A stretch of DNA of 64,000 nucleotides, from contig CAYUJD010000001.1 of the NCBI GenBank assembly GCA_964444975.1, positions 1 through 64,000 of the forward strand, given 5' to 3'. Below are positions 16,386 through 25,599 of this stretch, piece by piece. Each line of letters opens with the position of its first letter. Position 1 is the first letter of the stretch. The translations under genes were made by a program, and so were the position numbers. This DNA is from VBAS01 sp964444975. GTDB taxonomy: Bacteria > Bacteroidota > Bacteroidia > Chitinophagales > Chitinophagaceae. Below the pieces are notes generated by a model. The model ran no database searches. It worked only from the letters and a program-made list of their open reading frames with translations, and was not told where the DNA came from.

Positions 16386-19256
16386 ATGCCGAAAACCACA
16401 AATAACGGGGCGCCGGCGGCTGAAATCAATCACGATGCCATTGAAGTGTTTGGGGCCCGTGTGCACAACCTGAAAAATATTGATATTTCAATTCCCAAAA
16501 ACAAGCTGGTTGTTATCACCGGTATCAGCGGCAGCGGCAAATCATCGCTGGCTTTCGATACCATTTATGCCGAAGGCCAGCGCCGTTACATGGAAACCTT
16601 CGGTGCTTATGCCCGCCAGTTTATCGGCGATATGGAGCGGCCTGATGTAGACAAGATTACCGGGCTGTCACCGGTCATTTCCATCGAACAGAAAACCACC
16701 AATAAAAATCCGCGGTCAACCGTTGGCACTGTCACCGAGATTTACGATTTCCTTCGCCTGCTGTTTACAAGAATAGGAGAGGCCTACTCCTACAACACCG
16801 GCAAGCCGATGGTAAAATGGAGCGAGGAAGAAATTATAGATAATATTTTTAAGAAATTCAGAAATAAAAAAATTTCGCTGCTGGCGCCATTGGTGCGTGG
16901 CCGCAAGGGACATTACCGCGAGTTGTTTGAAGATGTACGCAAAAAAGGTTTTTTGAAAGTACGAGTGGATGGTGAAATTAAAGACCTTGTTCCCAAAATG
17001 CAGGTTGACCGGTACAAAATTCACGACATCGAACTGGTGGTTGACCGTCTGCAGGTGACGGATGATTTGAAAGCAAGACTGGGCCAGAGTGTTCAGCAAA
17101 CACTGAAGCTGGGTAAGGACCTTTTGTTTTTATTAGTGGATGAATCAAAACTTGTGCAGTACAGCAAGCAGCTGATGTGCGAAGACACCGGCATCAGCTA
17201 TGAAGAGCCTTCGCCAAACTCTTTTTCATTCAATTCTCCTTACGGCGCCTGCCCGGTATGCAAGGGGCTTGGCACCATGTTTCATGTAAACATGGAATCC
17301 ATCATTCCCGACACATCGCTCAGCATTAATGAAGGGGGTATAGCACCGTTGGGTGAAGAGCGGGACGCATGGGTCTTTCGCCAGGTGCAGGATGTGGCAA
17401 AAAGACATAAAATTTCTTTAACTGCTCCATTGAACAAACTGAACAAAAAATCGCTGAACATTCTTTTATATGGCAATGAAGATGGCATTGAAACGGAGAT
17501 TGCCCCGATTGCTATCGGGGTCGAGAATATGAGGTTTGATCCCTATGGGCCGTACGAAGGAATAGTGAACATGCTCAGGCGCTGGTTCAACAATGGCTAC
17601 AGCGAAGGGCTGCGTGACTGGGCCGAGGGCTACATGCAAATGAAACCCTGCGAAAGCTGCGGCGGCACCCGGTTGAAAAAAGAAAGCCTCTGGTTTAAAA
17701 TGCTTGGACGAAATATTGCCAGCCTTGGCGATATGAATCTTGACAATCTCGCTGCATGGTTCGATGGCATTGAGTTACGAATTACCGACAAGCAACGCAG
17801 CATTGCAAAGGATGTGTTGAAAGAAATACGAGAACGACTGCAGTTTCTCCTGGATGTTGGGTTATCTTATCTCACACTCAACCGGCCTTCAAAAACACTC
17901 AGCGGCGGTGAATCGCAGCGCATACGCCTGGCAACGCAAATCGGCTCGCAGCTGCAGGGCATTACCTATATCCTGGATGAACCTTCTATTGGCTTGCACC
18001 AACGGGACAATCACCGGCTGATTGATGCCCTGAAAAATCTTTGCGGTATCGGCAACAGTGTATTGGTGGTGGAGCATGATAAAGACATCATGCTTGCTGC
18101 CGACCATCTCATTGACATTGGGCCAAGGGCCGGGTATCACGGCGGAAAAATTGTGGCACAGGGCAAACCCGGAGAAATACTCAGGCTCGAAACACTTACT
18201 GCCAGTTATCTCAATGGCCAGCATCGTATTGCCGTGCCGGAACAAAGAAGAAAAGGTAAAGGAAAGTTTATTGAACTGAAAGGAGCGAAGGGAAACAACC
18301 TGCAAAACCTCGATATAAAATTTCCTTTAGGAAAATTTATTGTTGTTACCGGTGTAAGCGGCAGCGGCAAGTCAACACTCATTAATGAAACGCTTTATCC
18401 GATTTTATCAAAACATGCTTACGGCTCGCGGGTGACGCCGCTGGAGTATAAAAGCATAAAAGGACTGGAAAATATTGATAAAGTAATTGAGATTGACCAG
18501 TCACCTATCGGCCGCACACCGAGAAGCAACCCCGCCACTTATTGCGGATTTTTTACTGACATCAGAACACTGTTTGCTTCCATACCTGAGGCCAAAATCC
18601 GCGGCTACAATGCCGGTCGTTTTTCCTTCAATGTAAAAAGCGGACGCTGCGATGTGTGTGAGGGCGGCGGCATGCGGGTGATTGAAATGAATTTTCTGCC
18701 TGACGTGTATGTGCATTGTGAAAAATGCAACGGCAAGCGGTACAACCGCGAAACACTCGAGATCCGTTACAAAGGTAAATCCATTGCCGATGTGCTGGAT
18801 ATGACAGTGGAAGAAGCGGTGGAGTTTTTTCAGAACATACCTTACATCTACCGAAAGATAAAAGTGCTGGAAGAAGTGGGACTCGGATATATTACGCTTG
18901 GCCAGAGCGCTGTTACACTCAGCGGCGGAGAAGCGCAGCGGGTAAAACTTTCCACCGAGCTTTCAAAAAAAGATACCGGTAAAACTTTTTACATACTGGA
19001 TGAACCTACAACCGGTTTGCATTTTGAAGACATCCAGCACCTGCTTGATGTGCTTAACAAACTGGTGGACCGCGGCAATACGGTGCTGGTGATTGAGCAC
19101 AATATGGATGTAATCAAAGTGGCAGATCATATCATTGACCTGGGCCCCGAGGGTGGCGATGGCGGCGGAAAAATTTTATTTGAAGGAAAGCCTGAAGAAC
19201 TTATCAACTGCAGGGAGAGTTATACGGCAGAATTTCTGAAGCCAGAGTTAAAATAA
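16386..19256 (+). CDS. uvrA: Excinuclease ABC subunit A
   Basis: UvrA is the damage-recognition ATPase of nucleotide excision repair. It has two ABC modules: Walker A GISGSGKSS and GVSGSGKST, signatures LSGGESQR and LSGGEAQR, and Walker B segments YILDEPSIGLHQ and YILDEPTTGLHF. Zinc-binding CxxC pairs are visible at CPVCKGLG/CESCGG and CDVCEGGG/CEKCNGKRY. The chosen start at 16386 (MPKTTNNGAP) gives a length typical of UvrA. An ATG 30 bases upstream would add a hydrophobic ten-residue leader not expected of a cytoplasmic protein. A bidirectional terminator separates it from the convergent Yip1 gene. Confidence 0.97.
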   Translation: MPKTTNNGAPAAEINHDAIEVFGARVHNLKNIDISIPKNKLVVITGISGSGKSSLAFDTIYAEGQRRYMETFGAYARQFIGDMERPDVDKITGLSPVISIEQKTTNKNPRSTVGTVTEIYDFLRLLFTRIGEAYSYNTGKPMVKWSEEEIIDNIFKKFRNKKISLLAPLVRGRKGHYRELFEDVRKKGFLKVRVDGEIKDLVPKMQVDRYKIHDIELVVDRLQVTDDLKARLGQSVQQTLKLGKDLLFLLVDESKLVQYSKQLMCEDTGISYEEPSPNSFSFNSPYGACPVCKGLGTMFHVNMESIIPDTSLSINEGGIAPLGEERDAWVFRQVQDVAKRHKISLTAPLNKLNKKSLNILLYGNEDGIETEIAPIAIGVENMRFDPYGPYEGIVNMLRRWFNNGYSEGLRDWAEGYMQMKPCESCGGTRLKKESLWFKMLGRNIASLGDMNLDNLAAWFDGIELRITDKQRSIAKDVLKEIRERLQFLLDVGLSYLTLNRPSKTLSGGESQRIRLATQIGSQLQGITYILDEPSIGLHQRDNHRLIDALKNLCGIGNSVLVVEHDKDIMLAADHLIDIGPRAGYHGGKIVAQGKPGEILRLETLTASYLNGQHRIAVPEQRRKGKGKFIELKGAKGNNLQNLDIKFPLGKFIVVTGVSGSGKSTLINETLYPILSKHAYGSRVTPLEYKSIKGLENIDKVIEIDQSPIGRTPRSNPATYCGFFTDIRTLFASIPEAKIRGYNAGRFSFNVKSGRCDVCEGGGMRVIEMNFLPDVYVHCEKCNGKRYNRETLEIRYKGKSIADVLDMTVEEAVEFFQNIPYIYRKIKVLEEVGLGYITLGQSAVTLSGGEAQRVKLSTELSKKDTGKTFYILDEPTTGLHFEDIQHLLDVLNKLVDRGNTVLVIEHNMDVIKVADHIIDLGPEGGDGGGKILFEGKPEELINCRESYTAEFLKPELK

Positions 19257-19285
19257 AAATGCCGGAAGTTTTCCCGGCATTTTTA
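19255..19285. terminator. Bidirectional terminator between uvrA and the Yip1 gene
   Basis: AAAAATGCCGG and CCGGCATTTTT form a perfect stem around an 8-base loop. An A tract on one side and a T tract on the other let it serve both convergent genes. Confidence 0.85.
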
Positions 19286-19308
19286 TTTGCAGCAATTGGA
19301 TCCTGATA

Positions 19309-19896
19309 TTAACCCAGGTTAAGGGTGGCTCTCGGGTAGAAAACCGATTTTTCCAGGTAATAAAAAATAACTGCAATGATAATGGCTACTACCAATACTA
19401 CCAGGAAATAGTTCATAGATTTATCTGCCGGTGTTTTCTTCAGAACTGGTAACCCGATATAAAGCAGGTAAAGCCCGTAAAGTCCCGCCAGCATCGTAAG
19501 GATTGATAAAGCCGGGATGATTAAAAATATACCACCCACCAGGCCGGCTGTAGCAGCATATACAGCCACCTGGAATGATTTATCGAAATTCTTTTCCGAT
19601 TCAAAATTGGTTGCAAGCATATCAATAATAAATGCCAGGATGAAAACGCCGGCAATACTCCTGATGGCATAGCCAAGGGCCATCTTTAAACCCCAGCTCA
19701 TACCTTTTATTTTAAAAAAACCAAAGCCTACACCGATGAGTCCAAAGCCGATGATTGCGGCAATGCATCCCACAAGTGTCAGGGGCAATAAATACGTGGT
19801 TGTAAGTCCGGCAGTGTTTCCGGGTTCGCCGTTAATAACCTGCCATTCTTTTTGCGGGTTTGTCAAAATGTTTTTGACGCGGTCAATTATATTCAT
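19309..19896 (-). CDS. Yip1 family membrane protein
   Basis: A small integral-membrane protein of the Yip1/DUF1282 type, whose bacterial role is unknown. The N-terminal cytoplasmic segment MNIIDRVKNILTNPQKEW is characteristic, followed by five hydrophobic helices: TTYLLPLTLVGCIAAIIGFG, AIRSIAGVFILAFIID, VAVYAATAGLVGGIFL, LTMLAGLYGLYLLYIG and YFLVVLVVAIIIAVIFYY. It is convergent with uvrA and has no evident operon partner. Confidence 0.8.
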   Translation of the reverse strand: MNIIDRVKNILTNPQKEWQVINGEPGNTAGLTTTYLLPLTLVGCIAAIIGFGLIGVGFGFFKIKGMSWGLKMALGYAIRSIAGVFILAFIIDMLATNFESEKNFDKSFQVAVYAATAGLVGGIFLIIPALSILTMLAGLYGLYLLYIGLPVLKKTPADKSMNYFLVVLVVAIIIAVIFYYLEKSVFYPRATLNLG

Positions 19897-20298
19897 AACA
19901 GTTGGTTTTAATACTGCTAAATGTAATGAATACTTCCGAAAACCGGCCTGATAATTAATTCACAGCGCAGAGGGTAGGGGAAGGGTATAAAAAATCCCGC
20001 AGGTTATACAGGAAGTGATAAAGAATAATCTTTTTTAAAGAAAGAGCTCAAACGGATGGCCTTTCAAGTATTCGGATTTCAGATTAAGCCTATTTCCCTG
20101 TGCTGCGGGTTTTGCTATGGTAAATAAAAGAGCACATGATGATTTGTCCAATAAAGCAGGCAGCGGGTGTTTAATAAAATTAAAATACACACTACTTGAG
20201 AGCGACATAGAGAACGGATCAGGTTTTAGTCAACCAGGTATTGCATTTTACCAAGCCCGCTGCCGCTTATTGGAACAGCATTTAAATATGGTAAAGAA
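19897..20298. other. Intergenic stretch, 402 bases, no gene supported
   Basis: A plus-strand frame of 79 codons (20117-20356) runs into the lipoprotein gene on the other strand and lacks any recognisable domain, so it is not called. GCAGCGGG (about 20160) and CCCGCTGC (about 20258) are inverted copies 80 bases apart, which might form a structured RNA, but nothing matches a known family. Confidence 0.5.
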
Positions 20299-20676
20299 CT
20301 ATTTTATTATCAGCTTTCCCGATTCACTCATTTCGTCGTTGCGAAACACCTGGTAGAGGTAAGAGCCTCTGGCCAGCCCACTGATTCTTTTATGATCGCC
20401 TTCCTGCATTTTATAGTGCAGCATGAGGGTGCCCTGCTCATCGAACACAAAAAAGTCGAGCGGGGTTTCTTCCACGCATTTTACATGCATCACTCTTTTT
20501 ACCAGGTCAGGGTAAATTTTTACGCATTTTTCCCGGCGACCTGTCTTTGAATTTTTTGTTTCGCCTGCCGGTATATTTTCAACAACATTGCAGCCGGTCA
20601 TGATAACGATGCTTAAGGCAAGGGTGACAGCCGGCAATAGTTTTCGGAATTGTAACAGGGTAGAATTTTCTTTCAT
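20299..20676 (-). CDS. Small lipoprotein with a sorting-domain-like C-terminus
   Basis: A 125-residue exported protein of unknown function. The signal peptide ends in the lipobox IMTGC near residue 29. The C-terminal 65 residues (PLDFFVFDEQGTLMLHYKMQ to SYLYQVFRNDEMSESGKLII) resemble the beta-sandwich of type IX secretion C-terminal domains, with the usual G-S-Y-x-Y-x-V and SGKLIIK ending. A lipobox together with a T9SS-like end is odd, so the tail may be a relic fold and not a sorting signal. It lies 25 bases downstream of the DUF6089 gene on the same strand and may be co-transcribed. Confidence 0.65.
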   Translation of the reverse strand: MKENSTLLQFRKLLPAVTLALSIVIMTGCNVVENIPAGETKNSKTGRREKCVKIYPDLVKRVMHVKCVEETPLDFFVFDEQGTLMLHYKMQEGDHKRISGLARGSYLYQVFRNDEMSESGKLIIK

Positions 20677-20701
20677 ATTGGTTCGGATTAAGGGTTTCCT
20701 G

Positions 20702-21682
20702 TTAATAGAAAACGGGACATCGCATCTGCTTCATAGCTCTTCGTGATGGCGAATTGCTGCCATTCAGCCGCCAGCCAAAACGTAAAATCGTGGAAAAGAA
20801 TGAATCCATTTCCTTTGAATCGCCACGCTGCCTGCCAATGGTGGGCCTGTAAATATTGCGGAAAGGTTCCCGGTTATGCAGCTGGTAAGCAATGGGAACA
20901 TCGGCCGGGTCAAGGTAATTGGAAAAATAAATCGGGTCAATGTATTTGGTACTCACATCGTCAATATAATCAGTGAAGGTTTTGCGGTGCAGCACTTCGA
21001 TGCCGATATAAATATTTTCCTTGATAAAATATTTAAAACCGCCACCCATCGGTATTTCCGGCTGGGTCAGTTTGTATTCTTTCCGGTCAGGATATTCAGC
21101 CATGCCCTGCCCCTCCAGGCGGAGCGGCTTCAGTTCCACCAGTTGTTTTACATTTGGATTGTTAGGGTCGGGATAATAATAACCTTTCGGATTGAAGTGG
21201 AAAACACCGATACCTGTTATACCGTATGGTCTGAACTTGCCCTTCAGCCCGTCGTAGTTTTCAAGTAATACAGTCGGGTAAATTTCAAAACCGAGGTATC
21301 CCTCCGTCATATTTGACTGGAAATAAAGATTGCGGCGCCATCTTGCATATTCGCGGCCACCGGCCAGGTCCACTTCATCATCGCTTCCTTCAAGATAAGC
21401 CTGGTTAAAAGCCAGCCTTATCCCCAGCCATTCTGCGGGATAAATATTAAAATAAATGCCTTTGGAAAATTTTGTCAACGGAAAGTCGAGGTCCCGGATA
21501 AACGGTTTGCCAATACCTCTTGCTCCTCCCAGGTCGCCAAGAAAAAATGCAGGTCCAAGGCCCAGCCCCAATTCATATTTACCATCCTTAAACGATATGG
21601 ATTGCGCAAAGGAAGCGGAAGAAATCAGCAGCAATAAAAATACCGTAATCAATGTACGGATAACGTGTACAGTTGCTCTCAT
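20702..21682 (-). CDS. Outer-membrane beta-barrel protein (DUF6089 type)
   Basis: A predicted outer-membrane protein. The signal peptide is ITVFLLLLISSASFAQ. The mature part begins GKYELGLGLGPAFFLGDLGG, typical of the DUF6089 porin-like family in Bacteroidota, and alternates amphipathic strands with loops. Aromatic residues end many strands (YLGFEIYPTVLL, GGGFKYFIKENIYIGIEVLH, ILRFGWRL). Function is unknown. A -7-like TACTTTAG with an upstream TTG lies at 21744-21774. Confidence 0.8.
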   Translation of the reverse strand: MRATVHVIRTLITVFLLLLISSASFAQSISFKDGKYELGLGLGPAFFLGDLGGARGIGKPFIRDLDFPLTKFSKGIYFNIYPAEWLGIRLAFNQAYLEGSDDEVDLAGGREYARWRRNLYFQSNMTEGYLGFEIYPTVLLENYDGLKGKFRPYGITGIGVFHFNPKGYYYPDPNNPNVKQLVELKPLRLEGQGMAEYPDRKEYKLTQPEIPMGGGFKYFIKENIYIGIEVLHRKTFTDYIDDVSTKYIDPIYFSNYLDPADVPIAYQLHNREPFRNIYRPTIGRQRGDSKEMDSFFSTILRFGWRLNGSNSPSRRAMKQMRCPVFY

Positions 21683-21743
21683 AGATACCAGATTTGTTTT
21701 TCGCCCCCGGCAACAACCGGGATTCAGGATTTTGGACAGTTGA

Positions 21744-21774
21744 CTAAAGTAGAAAATATATTTCTGCCAGTCAA
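21744..21774 (-). promoter_or_regulatory. Possible promoter of the DUF6089 gene
   Basis: The minus strand has TTG, 20 bases, then TACTTTAG, one base away from the -7 consensus. The ATG lies 62 bases downstream. Confidence 0.4.
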
Positions 21775-21833
21775 TGACGCAAGGGGCGATTTTTTATTGC
21801 AGTGACAATAAAAAGTTTTTATACGCTGTACAA

Positions 21834-22283
21834 TTACGAGGAAGCTTTCCTTGTCATATCCACATGCGGTATGCCGTCTTCAAGATATTCGGTGCTGTTC
21901 ACTTCAAAACCAAGCGATTCATAGAATTTTTTCAGGTACAGCTGGGCGCCAAGCGAAATGGCAGTTTTGCCAAACAGGTTTTCACAATGTTCAATTGATT
22001 GCTGCATTAGCTCTCTTCCCAATCCCGTATTTCTCACCAAAGGCGATGTAACCACCCTGCCAATGGCAGGATTCCTGTACGAAACACCGGGGGGAAGCAG
22101 CCTGGTGTATGCGGCAAGCTTATCATCGTGCCAGCCCATCAGGTGCCAGGCGGCTTTGTCTTTGTCATCCAGGTCCTGGTAAACGCAGTTTTGTTCTACC
22201 ACAAAAACTTCATTTCGCAAACGGAGTATTGCATATAGCTCGTCAAGCGTGAGTTCATCAAATTTTTTTACAATCCAGTTCAT
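21834..22283 (-). CDS. elaA: GNAT family N-acetyltransferase, ElaA type
   Basis: A small acetyl-CoA-dependent N-acetyltransferase of the ElaA subfamily; its substrate is not known. The N-terminus MNWIVKKFDELTLDELYAIL leads to RNEVFVVEQNCVYQDLDDKD, the ElaA fingerprint. Acetyl-CoA binding maps to IGRVVTSPLVRNTGLGRELM. The start at 22283 is preferred over one five codons upstream because ElaA homologues begin with the MxW strand. It is divergent from the phytanoyl-CoA dioxygenase gene. Confidence 0.85.
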   Translation of the reverse strand: MNWIVKKFDELTLDELYAILRLRNEVFVVEQNCVYQDLDDKDKAAWHLMGWHDDKLAAYTRLLPPGVSYRNPAIGRVVTSPLVRNTGLGRELMQQSIEHCENLFGKTAISLGAQLYLKKFYESLGFEVNSTEYLEDGIPHVDMTRKASS

Positions 22284-22406
22284 GTGGTGAGTAGTCAATG
22301 GTGAATGCTCAATACGCTCCAGTCATTCAGTAAGAGGCGTTGGATTTTGGGGTAAAGATAATTTAAACAGGAAGGAATTGATTAATGAAAACAGTAATTT
22401 AGGTAT

Positions 22407-23339
22407 ATGGAAACAACACGGGTAAAAGATCTCAGCACAGTTCACCGGCTGGTATCAGATCTGTTTAAACGGCCTTCATCAAAAAACGAATGGGAGCACT
22501 TCCGGCTTTCTGATGAGCAGGTAAATTTTTTCAATGAAAACGGCTTTCTGGCTGGCATAAAAATGCTGGATGACCGGCAAATTGAATTTTTAAGAAGAGA
22601 ACTTAACGAAGTGGCCGATGTCAACCACCCCGGTCACAATTTGTATTATGAATTTCATACAAACGAATCAACTGACCCAACCACCATTCTATTTCATGCA
22701 CTGGGCGCCTGGCGCATCGGGCCGGGCTTTCATGATGTGTTGTGGAACCCGCGGTTCCTGGTTGCGGCAAGCCAGTTGTTAGGCAATCTACCGGTGCGTT
22801 TCTGGCACGACCAGATTTTTAGCAAGCCGCCAAAAAAAGGCGGCGTGGTAGCATGGCACCAGGATTATTCGTACTGGACAAGAACAAAACCGGTGGCACA
22901 TCTTACCTGTTGGTGCGGCCTGGATGATTCAACTAAAGAAAACGGGTGTCTTCAATACATTGCCGGCAGTCATCGCTGGGGGCTACTGCCAAAGCCGGTG
23001 CTGGCCGGCGATTTACAGGGAATAAGAGATTTCTTAAATATTGAACAAAAAACGCAATTCGACAACCCGCAGTTTGCCGAAGTGAAGGCAGGCGAAGCCA
23101 TCTTTCATCATTCACTCACCCTGCATGGCAGCGGCGAAAATAAAAGTGACAAGCCGCGGCGGGCATTCGTGATAAATGTTTTTGCCGATGGCGTAATTTC
23201 CGATTCTGATGATCCGATGCTGGAAGGCGTGCCTGTGATTCCGAAAGGACAGAAAATGGAAGGGCAGTTCTTCCCGTTATTATTTGATCCTGCCAAATTG
23301 AATAATGAAAAGGGAACAGGGAAAATGAACGATGAATAA
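22407..23339 (+). CDS. Phytanoyl-CoA dioxygenase family protein
   Basis: A non-haem Fe(II)/2-oxoglutarate-dependent hydroxylase. The iron triad is visible: His151 and Asp153 in AWHQDYSYW and the distal His240 in SLTLHGSGENKS. The 2-oxoglutarate-binding Arg lies in KPRRAFVINVF. The substrate is unknown; related enzymes hydroxylate lipids or small molecules. The last dozen residues (NNEKGTGKMNDE) are encoded by a low-complexity stretch that continues beyond the stop, so the C-terminus seems extended by a dispersed repeat. It is convergent with rarA. Confidence 0.85.
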   Translation: METTRVKDLSTVHRLVSDLFKRPSSKNEWEHFRLSDEQVNFFNENGFLAGIKMLDDRQIEFLRRELNEVADVNHPGHNLYYEFHTNESTDPTTILFHALGAWRIGPGFHDVLWNPRFLVAASQLLGNLPVRFWHDQIFSKPPKKGGVVAWHQDYSYWTRTKPVAHLTCWCGLDDSTKENGCLQYIAGSHRWGLLPKPVLAGDLQGIRDFLNIEQKTQFDNPQFAEVKAGEAIFHHSLTLHGSGENKSDKPRRAFVINVFADGVISDSDDPMLEGVPVIPKGQKMEGQFFPLLFDPAKLNNEKGTGKMNDE

Positions 23340-23390
23340 CGAGGCCGGTGTTCAATATTCCTGATTCCTTGTTCCCTGTTTGATATTTTA
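23285..23390. repeat. AGGGAACAGGGAAAATGA-type dispersed low-complexity repeat
   Basis: A/G-rich words resembling TGAAAAGGGAACAGGGAAAA on one side and the reverse complement of GGAACAAGGAATCAGG on the other. It spans the 3' end of the dioxygenase gene and the gap to rarA. Confidence 0.45.
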
Positions 23391-24647
23391 ATATCCATAC
23401 TTCTCTTTCCACAAACTGCGCAGAAATTTTCTCAGCTCTTCCTCTCTTGCATTTTTTCCGGGCTCATAAAATTTTGAGCCGGCAATTTCTTTGGGTAAAT
23501 ATTCCTGTGGTGAAAAATTCTTTTCATAATTGTGAGAGTACTCATATCCCTGGCTGTAGCCAAGATTTTTCATCAGCCGGGTAGGCGCATTGCGGATATG
23601 CAGGGGCACAGAAAGATCGCCTTGCTGTTTTACAGCATCCATTGCTTCGCCAATGGCGACAGTGGCTGAATTGCTCTTGGGGCTGGAAGCAAGATAAATG
23701 GCACACTGCGATAGAATAAGCTGTGCTTCGGGATAACCGATTTTATTCACCGCTTCAAAAGCAGCATTCGCCAATACCAGTGCAGTCGGATTGGCATTGC
23801 CGATATCTTCACTCGCCAGTATCACCATTCTTCTCGCTATGAATTTTACATCTTCGCCGCCTTCCATCATCCGGGCCAGCCAGTACACTGCTGCATTCGG
23901 ATCGCTGCCGCGAATGGATTTGATGAAGGCCGAAATAATATCGTAGTGCTGCTCACCGCTTTTATCGTACAAAGCGATGCGCTGCTGGGCAATGTCCATC
24001 ACTTTTTTGTCGGTCAGTTCTTCACCTTCTTTCATTACTTCAGCGCAGAGTTCCACCAGGTTGAGCACTTTTCTTGCATCGCCGCCTGCAATGGTGAATA
24101 ACGCCTCATATTCTTTGAACACAATTTTTTTATTGCGAAGCCATTCATCTTTTTTCATGGCCAGCTGAATCAGTTGTTGCAAATGCTCATTAGTCAGGGG
24201 TTTTAATATATACACCTGGCAGCGGCTGAGCAGGGCGGCGTTTACTTCAAACGAAGGATTTTCTGTAGTGGCGCCGATGAGTGTGATGATGCCTTTTTCC
24301 ACGGCGCCCAGCAGGGCATCCTGCTGGCCTTTATTGAAGCGGTGAATTTCATCAATGAATAAAATGGAGCCGGCTTTTGTTCTGGCTTCATCAATTACTT
24401 CCCGCACATCCTTTACGCCGGCGCTGATGGCGCTGAGCCGGAAGAAGGGAACTTTTAACGTATTGGCAATAATATTGGCAATGGTGGTTTTGCCCGTGCC
24501 CGGCGGTCCCCACAAAATCATGGAAGGCACCCGGCCGTTTTCTATGGCAGTGCGAAGAATACTTTTCCTGCCGGCCAGGTGTTCCTGCCCCAGCAGTTCA
24601 TCAAGCGAAGCAGGCCTGATGCGGTCGGCAAGATTGAAAGCATGCAT
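23388..24647 (-). CDS. rarA: Replication-associated recombination protein A
   Basis: An AAA+ ATPase of the RarA/MgsA/WRNIP1 family that acts at stalled replication forks and resembles clamp-loader subunits. Walker A is GPPGTGKTT (about residue 46), Walker B is ILFIDEIHRFNKGQQDALL, sensor 1 is TLIGATTENPSFEVN and the arginine finger region is LLSRCQVY. The C-terminal MgsA tetramerisation domain includes GSDPNAAVYWLARM and the ASEDIGNANP motif. The length (419) is typical. Its stop lies 49 bases from that of the convergent dioxygenase gene. Confidence 0.95.
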   Translation of the reverse strand: MHAFNLADRIRPASLDELLGQEHLAGRKSILRTAIENGRVPSMILWGPPGTGKTTIANIIANTLKVPFFRLSAISAGVKDVREVIDEARTKAGSILFIDEIHRFNKGQQDALLGAVEKGIITLIGATTENPSFEVNAALLSRCQVYILKPLTNEHLQQLIQLAMKKDEWLRNKKIVFKEYEALFTIAGGDARKVLNLVELCAEVMKEGEELTDKKVMDIAQQRIALYDKSGEQHYDIISAFIKSIRGSDPNAAVYWLARMMEGGEDVKFIARRMVILASEDIGNANPTALVLANAAFEAVNKIGYPEAQLILSQCAIYLASSPKSNSATVAIGEAMDAVKQQGDLSVPLHIRNAPTRLMKNLGYSQGYEYSHNYEKNFSPQEYLPKEIAGSKFYEPGKNAREEELRKFLRSLWKEKYGY

Positions 24648-24672
24648 TGCTGCAAGTTAAGTGAAGAAAATT

Positions 24673-25563
24673 TTACCGGTAAAGATTGCTGTTGCTGAGA
24701 AAGGCAGCGACAATGTCGTACACCAGCAGTTGTGCATTCAGCGAAAAGGCATGCGCTTCGCCAGGCAGCAGGTTCAATTGATTTATTACTCCACATTGAT
24801 CCATCTTACCGGCTAAAAGAACTGCCTGCTGTGTAAGTACAAAGCCATCGCCCTCACCATGAATCAGGAGGGTTGGAGGATCGCCGGGATTTACAAAGCT
24901 GATGGGGCTGATGGCGGTATAAATACCCGGAATAGTTTGCGGTGTGCCGCCGGTGATGAACTCCAGCATGGGTTTTATCTGCGGGTTGGCGGCCGTATGG
25001 TACCATTCAGTAAAATGCGATGGCGATTTGATGCCTACAGCTGCTTTAATGTTTGGTGATGCCAGCTTAAATGCATTCAGCAATGCCAGTTGACCGCCTG
25101 CGCTTTCACCCAGCAATACTGTTTTACGGGAAATTTTCATCGAATCGGATTTCGACCAGATAAATGCCAATGCCTTCTGAATATCTTCTTCAGGTGTCGG
25201 CATTAAAACCGTGCTTCCGTTAATCAGCCGGTAATTTATATTGGCAAAAGCAAAATCGGGAAGTTTTGATTTCAGTAAAGTAATATATCCTTCCATGTCG
25301 GTTTTATCGCCGGCAATCCATTGGCCGCCATGCACCATCAGCAGCAGTTTGGTATTAATGGTATTGCGGCCCGCTGGTAAGAAAATATCCATCGTTTGCT
25401 GCGGATGACTGCCGTAAGCAAGGTCATTGATTCTTTTTTCAGGTAATGGTACATTCACGGGGATATATGTGCCCGTGTCTGAGGTGGGTGTTTGCAGTTT
25501 TTTTTTGCAGGCAATAAATGTTGTTGTAAGAAACAATAAAATTATTTTCAGGTTGGCATTCAC
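24673..25563 (-). CDS. Alpha/beta hydrolase lipoprotein, copy 1
   Basis: A secreted esterase-like enzyme of the BD-FAE/carboxylesterase type. The N-terminus is a lipoprotein signal ending in TTFIACKKK, read from a GTG start at 25563 because no in-frame ATG exists upstream of the signal. The oxyanion loop is MVHGGQW, the nucleophile elbow is LLGESAGGQ, and the Asp and His of the triad fit GEGDGF and GEAHAF. It is a tandem paralogue of the gene 36 bases upstream, with the same layout and a similar lipobox (ACKK), so the pair arose by duplication. Confidence 0.85.
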   Translation of the reverse strand: MNANLKIILLFLTTTFIACKKKLQTPTSDTGTYIPVNVPLPEKRINDLAYGSHPQQTMDIFLPAGRNTINTKLLLMVHGGQWIAGDKTDMEGYITLLKSKLPDFAFANINYRLINGSTVLMPTPEEDIQKALAFIWSKSDSMKISRKTVLLGESAGGQLALLNAFKLASPNIKAAVGIKSPSHFTEWYHTAANPQIKPMLEFITGGTPQTIPGIYTAISPISFVNPGDPPTLLIHGEGDGFVLTQQAVLLAGKMDQCGVINQLNLLPGEAHAFSLNAQLLVYDIVAAFLSNSNLYR

Positions 25564-25599
25564 AGCAGCAGCGCCGGTTATGGATAATAAGAGGCACTG

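Noticed and set aside
20117..20356. 79-codon plus-strand frame
   Set aside because: No recognisable domain, overlaps the lipoprotein gene on the opposite strand, and no promoter or start context supports it.
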